Below, piece after piece: positions 14,331-14,997 of a stretch of DNA of 14,997 nucleotides. The stretch spans positions 1 to 14,997 of the forward strand of contig JAEYTI010000070.1 of the NCBI GenBank assembly GCA_023434145.1, written 5' to 3'. A program made the position numbers and the translations under genes. The DNA comes from Chloroflexota bacterium. Lineage in GTDB: Bacteria; Chloroflexota; Anaerolineae; Anaerolineales; Anaerolineaceae. Numbering within the stretch: position 1 is the stretch's first letter; each line of letters starts with the position of its first letter. A model generated the notes under the pieces. The model did not search any database and was not told where the DNA came from. It was given only the letters and a program-made list of their open reading frames with translations.

Positions 14331-14696
14331 ATGGTCAAAGAGAACCCACATCAAAGCCCATATTTGTCCGGGACGATCAACAACATAGCGATGAAGAACC
14401 GGCATGAGCCGACTCCGGCAGAAGCTTTGTTGTGGCAATTGCTTCGCGGGCGGCAGGTAGCCGGCGCCAAGTTCCGCCGACAGCATCCCATCGATCGCTT
14501 TATCGTCGATTTCTGCTGCCCAAGATCCCATCTAATCATCGAAGTGGATGGTGAAATTCATAACCAGCAAGTAGAAGCCGATCAGGAGCGAGAACAAGCT
14601 CTGATGGACCTCGGTTATCGCATTTTGCGTTTTACCAACGACCAGGTTCTCCAAACACCCGAAAAAGTGCTGTTAAAAATCCAACAAAACCTTTAG
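14331..14696 (+). CDS. DUF559 domain protein (Vsr-like endonuclease fold)
   Basis: 121 residues with the full DUF559 core: a TPAEALLWQLLRGRQ helix (28-42), KFRRQHPIDRFIVDF (47-61), LIIEVDGEIH (68-77), and a GYRILRFTNDQVL strand-helix near the end. Asp60, Glu71 and Asp73 fit the PD-(D/E)xK-type nuclease active site of this family, which is related to very-short-patch repair endonucleases. The natural DNA substrate of DUF559 proteins is not established. The ATG at 14331 has a -10 box but no ribosome site; Met21 (14391) is an alternative start nearer the conserved domain. Base composition is somewhat less GC-rich than the lipoprotein upstream. It lies between palindromic repeats and an IS end, a typical spot for mobile single genes. 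Confidence 0.85.
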   Translation: MVKENPHQSPYLSGTINNIAMKNRHEPTPAEALLWQLLRGRQVAGAKFRRQHPIDRFIVDFCCPRSHLIIEVDGEIHNQQVEADQEREQALMDLGYRILRFTNDQVLQTPEKVLLKIQQNL

Positions 14697-14701
14697 AAGT
14701 T

Positions 14702-14871
14702 ACCCCCTTCCATTTCGCCAGGTTGCGTATCAGAGAAATCCAAGCACTTGTTAACCAAAACCTAAGCGGAACAAGTCACCCTCTCCATTTCGCCGTGAGC
14801 GAATCAGAGAGGTCCAGGCGATGAAGAGGCAATATGCCATATAAACCGAAACTTATGCGGAACAAGTCACC
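14702..14871 (+). repeat. Two degenerate direct repeat units ending GGAACAAGTCACC
   Basis: Unit 1 begins near 14702 (CCATTTCGCCAGGTTGCG, then ATCAGAGAAATCCAAG). Unit 2 begins near 14778 (CCATTTCGCCGTGAGCG, then ATCAGAGAGGTCCAGG). Each ends GCGGAACAAGTCACC (14768-14780 and 14859-14871). The same GGAACAAGTCACC starts a palindromic element copy at 13036-13048, so these are probably truncated members of that family. No gene is seen here. Confidence 0.65.
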
Positions 14872-14938
14872 GGGGCTGTCTGAAAAGTAAATTCAGACAG
14901 CCCCCTTGATTCAAAAAAGTTGGTTTTGAAAAAGGAAA

Positions 14939-14968
14939 AAAAATGGCGATCAGGCGCTCGCCATTTTT
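14939..14968 (-). terminator. Terminator overlapping the transposase stop codon
   Basis: An 11-bp stem (AAAAATGGCGA with TCGCCATTTTT, loop of 8) whose loop contains the TGA stop on the minus strand, followed by T-rich sequence (8 T in a row through the stem foot). It would end transposase transcription and could also block read-through from outside. Confidence 0.65.
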
Positions 14969-14997
14969 GCGAAATTATGGGCGATGCAGAGCAGACC
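14950..14997 (-). CDS. Transposase C-terminus (IS1182/IS4-like), partial
   Basis: Only the last 15 residues and the TGA stop are in the window, reading GLLCIAHNFAKMASA. The IAHNF-KMA pattern is typical of the end of IS1182-type DDE transposases (AHN followed by a basic residue and KM/KL). The rest of the gene lies beyond the right edge, so intactness cannot be judged. Confidence 0.6.
   Translation of the reverse strand, partial: GLLCIAHNFAKMASA

Larger units (their letters stand above)
14872..14997 (-). mobile_element. End of an IS1182-like insertion sequence, cut by the window
   Basis: GGGGCTGTCTGAA (14872-14884), loop AAGTAAA, TTCAGACAGCCCC (14892-14904) is a perfect 13-bp hairpin at the element's edge. 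Its GGGGCTGTC start resembles IS1182-family ends. A transposase 3' end follows inward on the minus strand. The element abuts GGAACAAGTCACC, so it appears to have inserted into a palindromic repeat. Confidence 0.65.

Overview
The window looks like chromosomal DNA from a GC-rich bacterium, most likely a member of the Chloroflexota. The pointers are family-level and recalled, not searched: a 'YYY' (DUF2298) multi-membrane protein, a secreted protein with tandem FGYPIS/YFERARME-type repeats, a DUF4349 lipoprotein with a Thr/Pro linker, and many palindromic intergenic repeats. No rRNA, tRNA or CRISPR array was seen.

Layout. Positions 2-2086 (+) hold a DUF2298 membrane protein whose 5' end lies outside the window. 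A 614-base gap follows, filled by a decayed inverted repeat of about 400 bases and a palindromic CCCCTCTCC-type element. Positions 2701-4614 (+) encode a FAD-dependent oxidoreductase. It converges, across a perfect 36-base palindrome, on an Old Yellow Enzyme-like flavin oxidoreductase (4665-6107, -). Next comes an AT-richer island (about 6120-6800) holding a small DUF2019-like gene bracketed by 40-base inverted repeats. A two-gene operon follows (GH88 unsaturated glucuronyl hydrolase, then an SDR dehydrogenase, minus strand), suggesting use of uronic-acid polysaccharide fragments. A secreted repeat protein (8825-9805, -) follows with its own promoter and terminator. The next minus-strand block reads ABC ATPase, ABC-2 permease, then an Ig-like/TM/zinc-ribbon protein, with long hairpins between the last two genes. 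The right end carries the DUF4349 lipoprotein, a DUF559 nuclease-like gene, a tract of degenerate repeats, and one end of an IS1182-like insertion sequence cut by the window edge.

The most distinctive signal is non-coding. At least two families of perfect or near-perfect hairpins occur between genes, and related copies differ in sequence while both arms change together so that pairing is kept. Two genes also have a -10 box placed so that transcription should begin on the A of the ATG, which predicts leaderless mRNAs. No complete, clearly new multi-gene system was recognised. The best candidates for unknown biology are the covarying palindromes, the repeat-bracketed DUF2019 island, and the Ig/TM/zinc-ribbon protein beside the ABC exporter.
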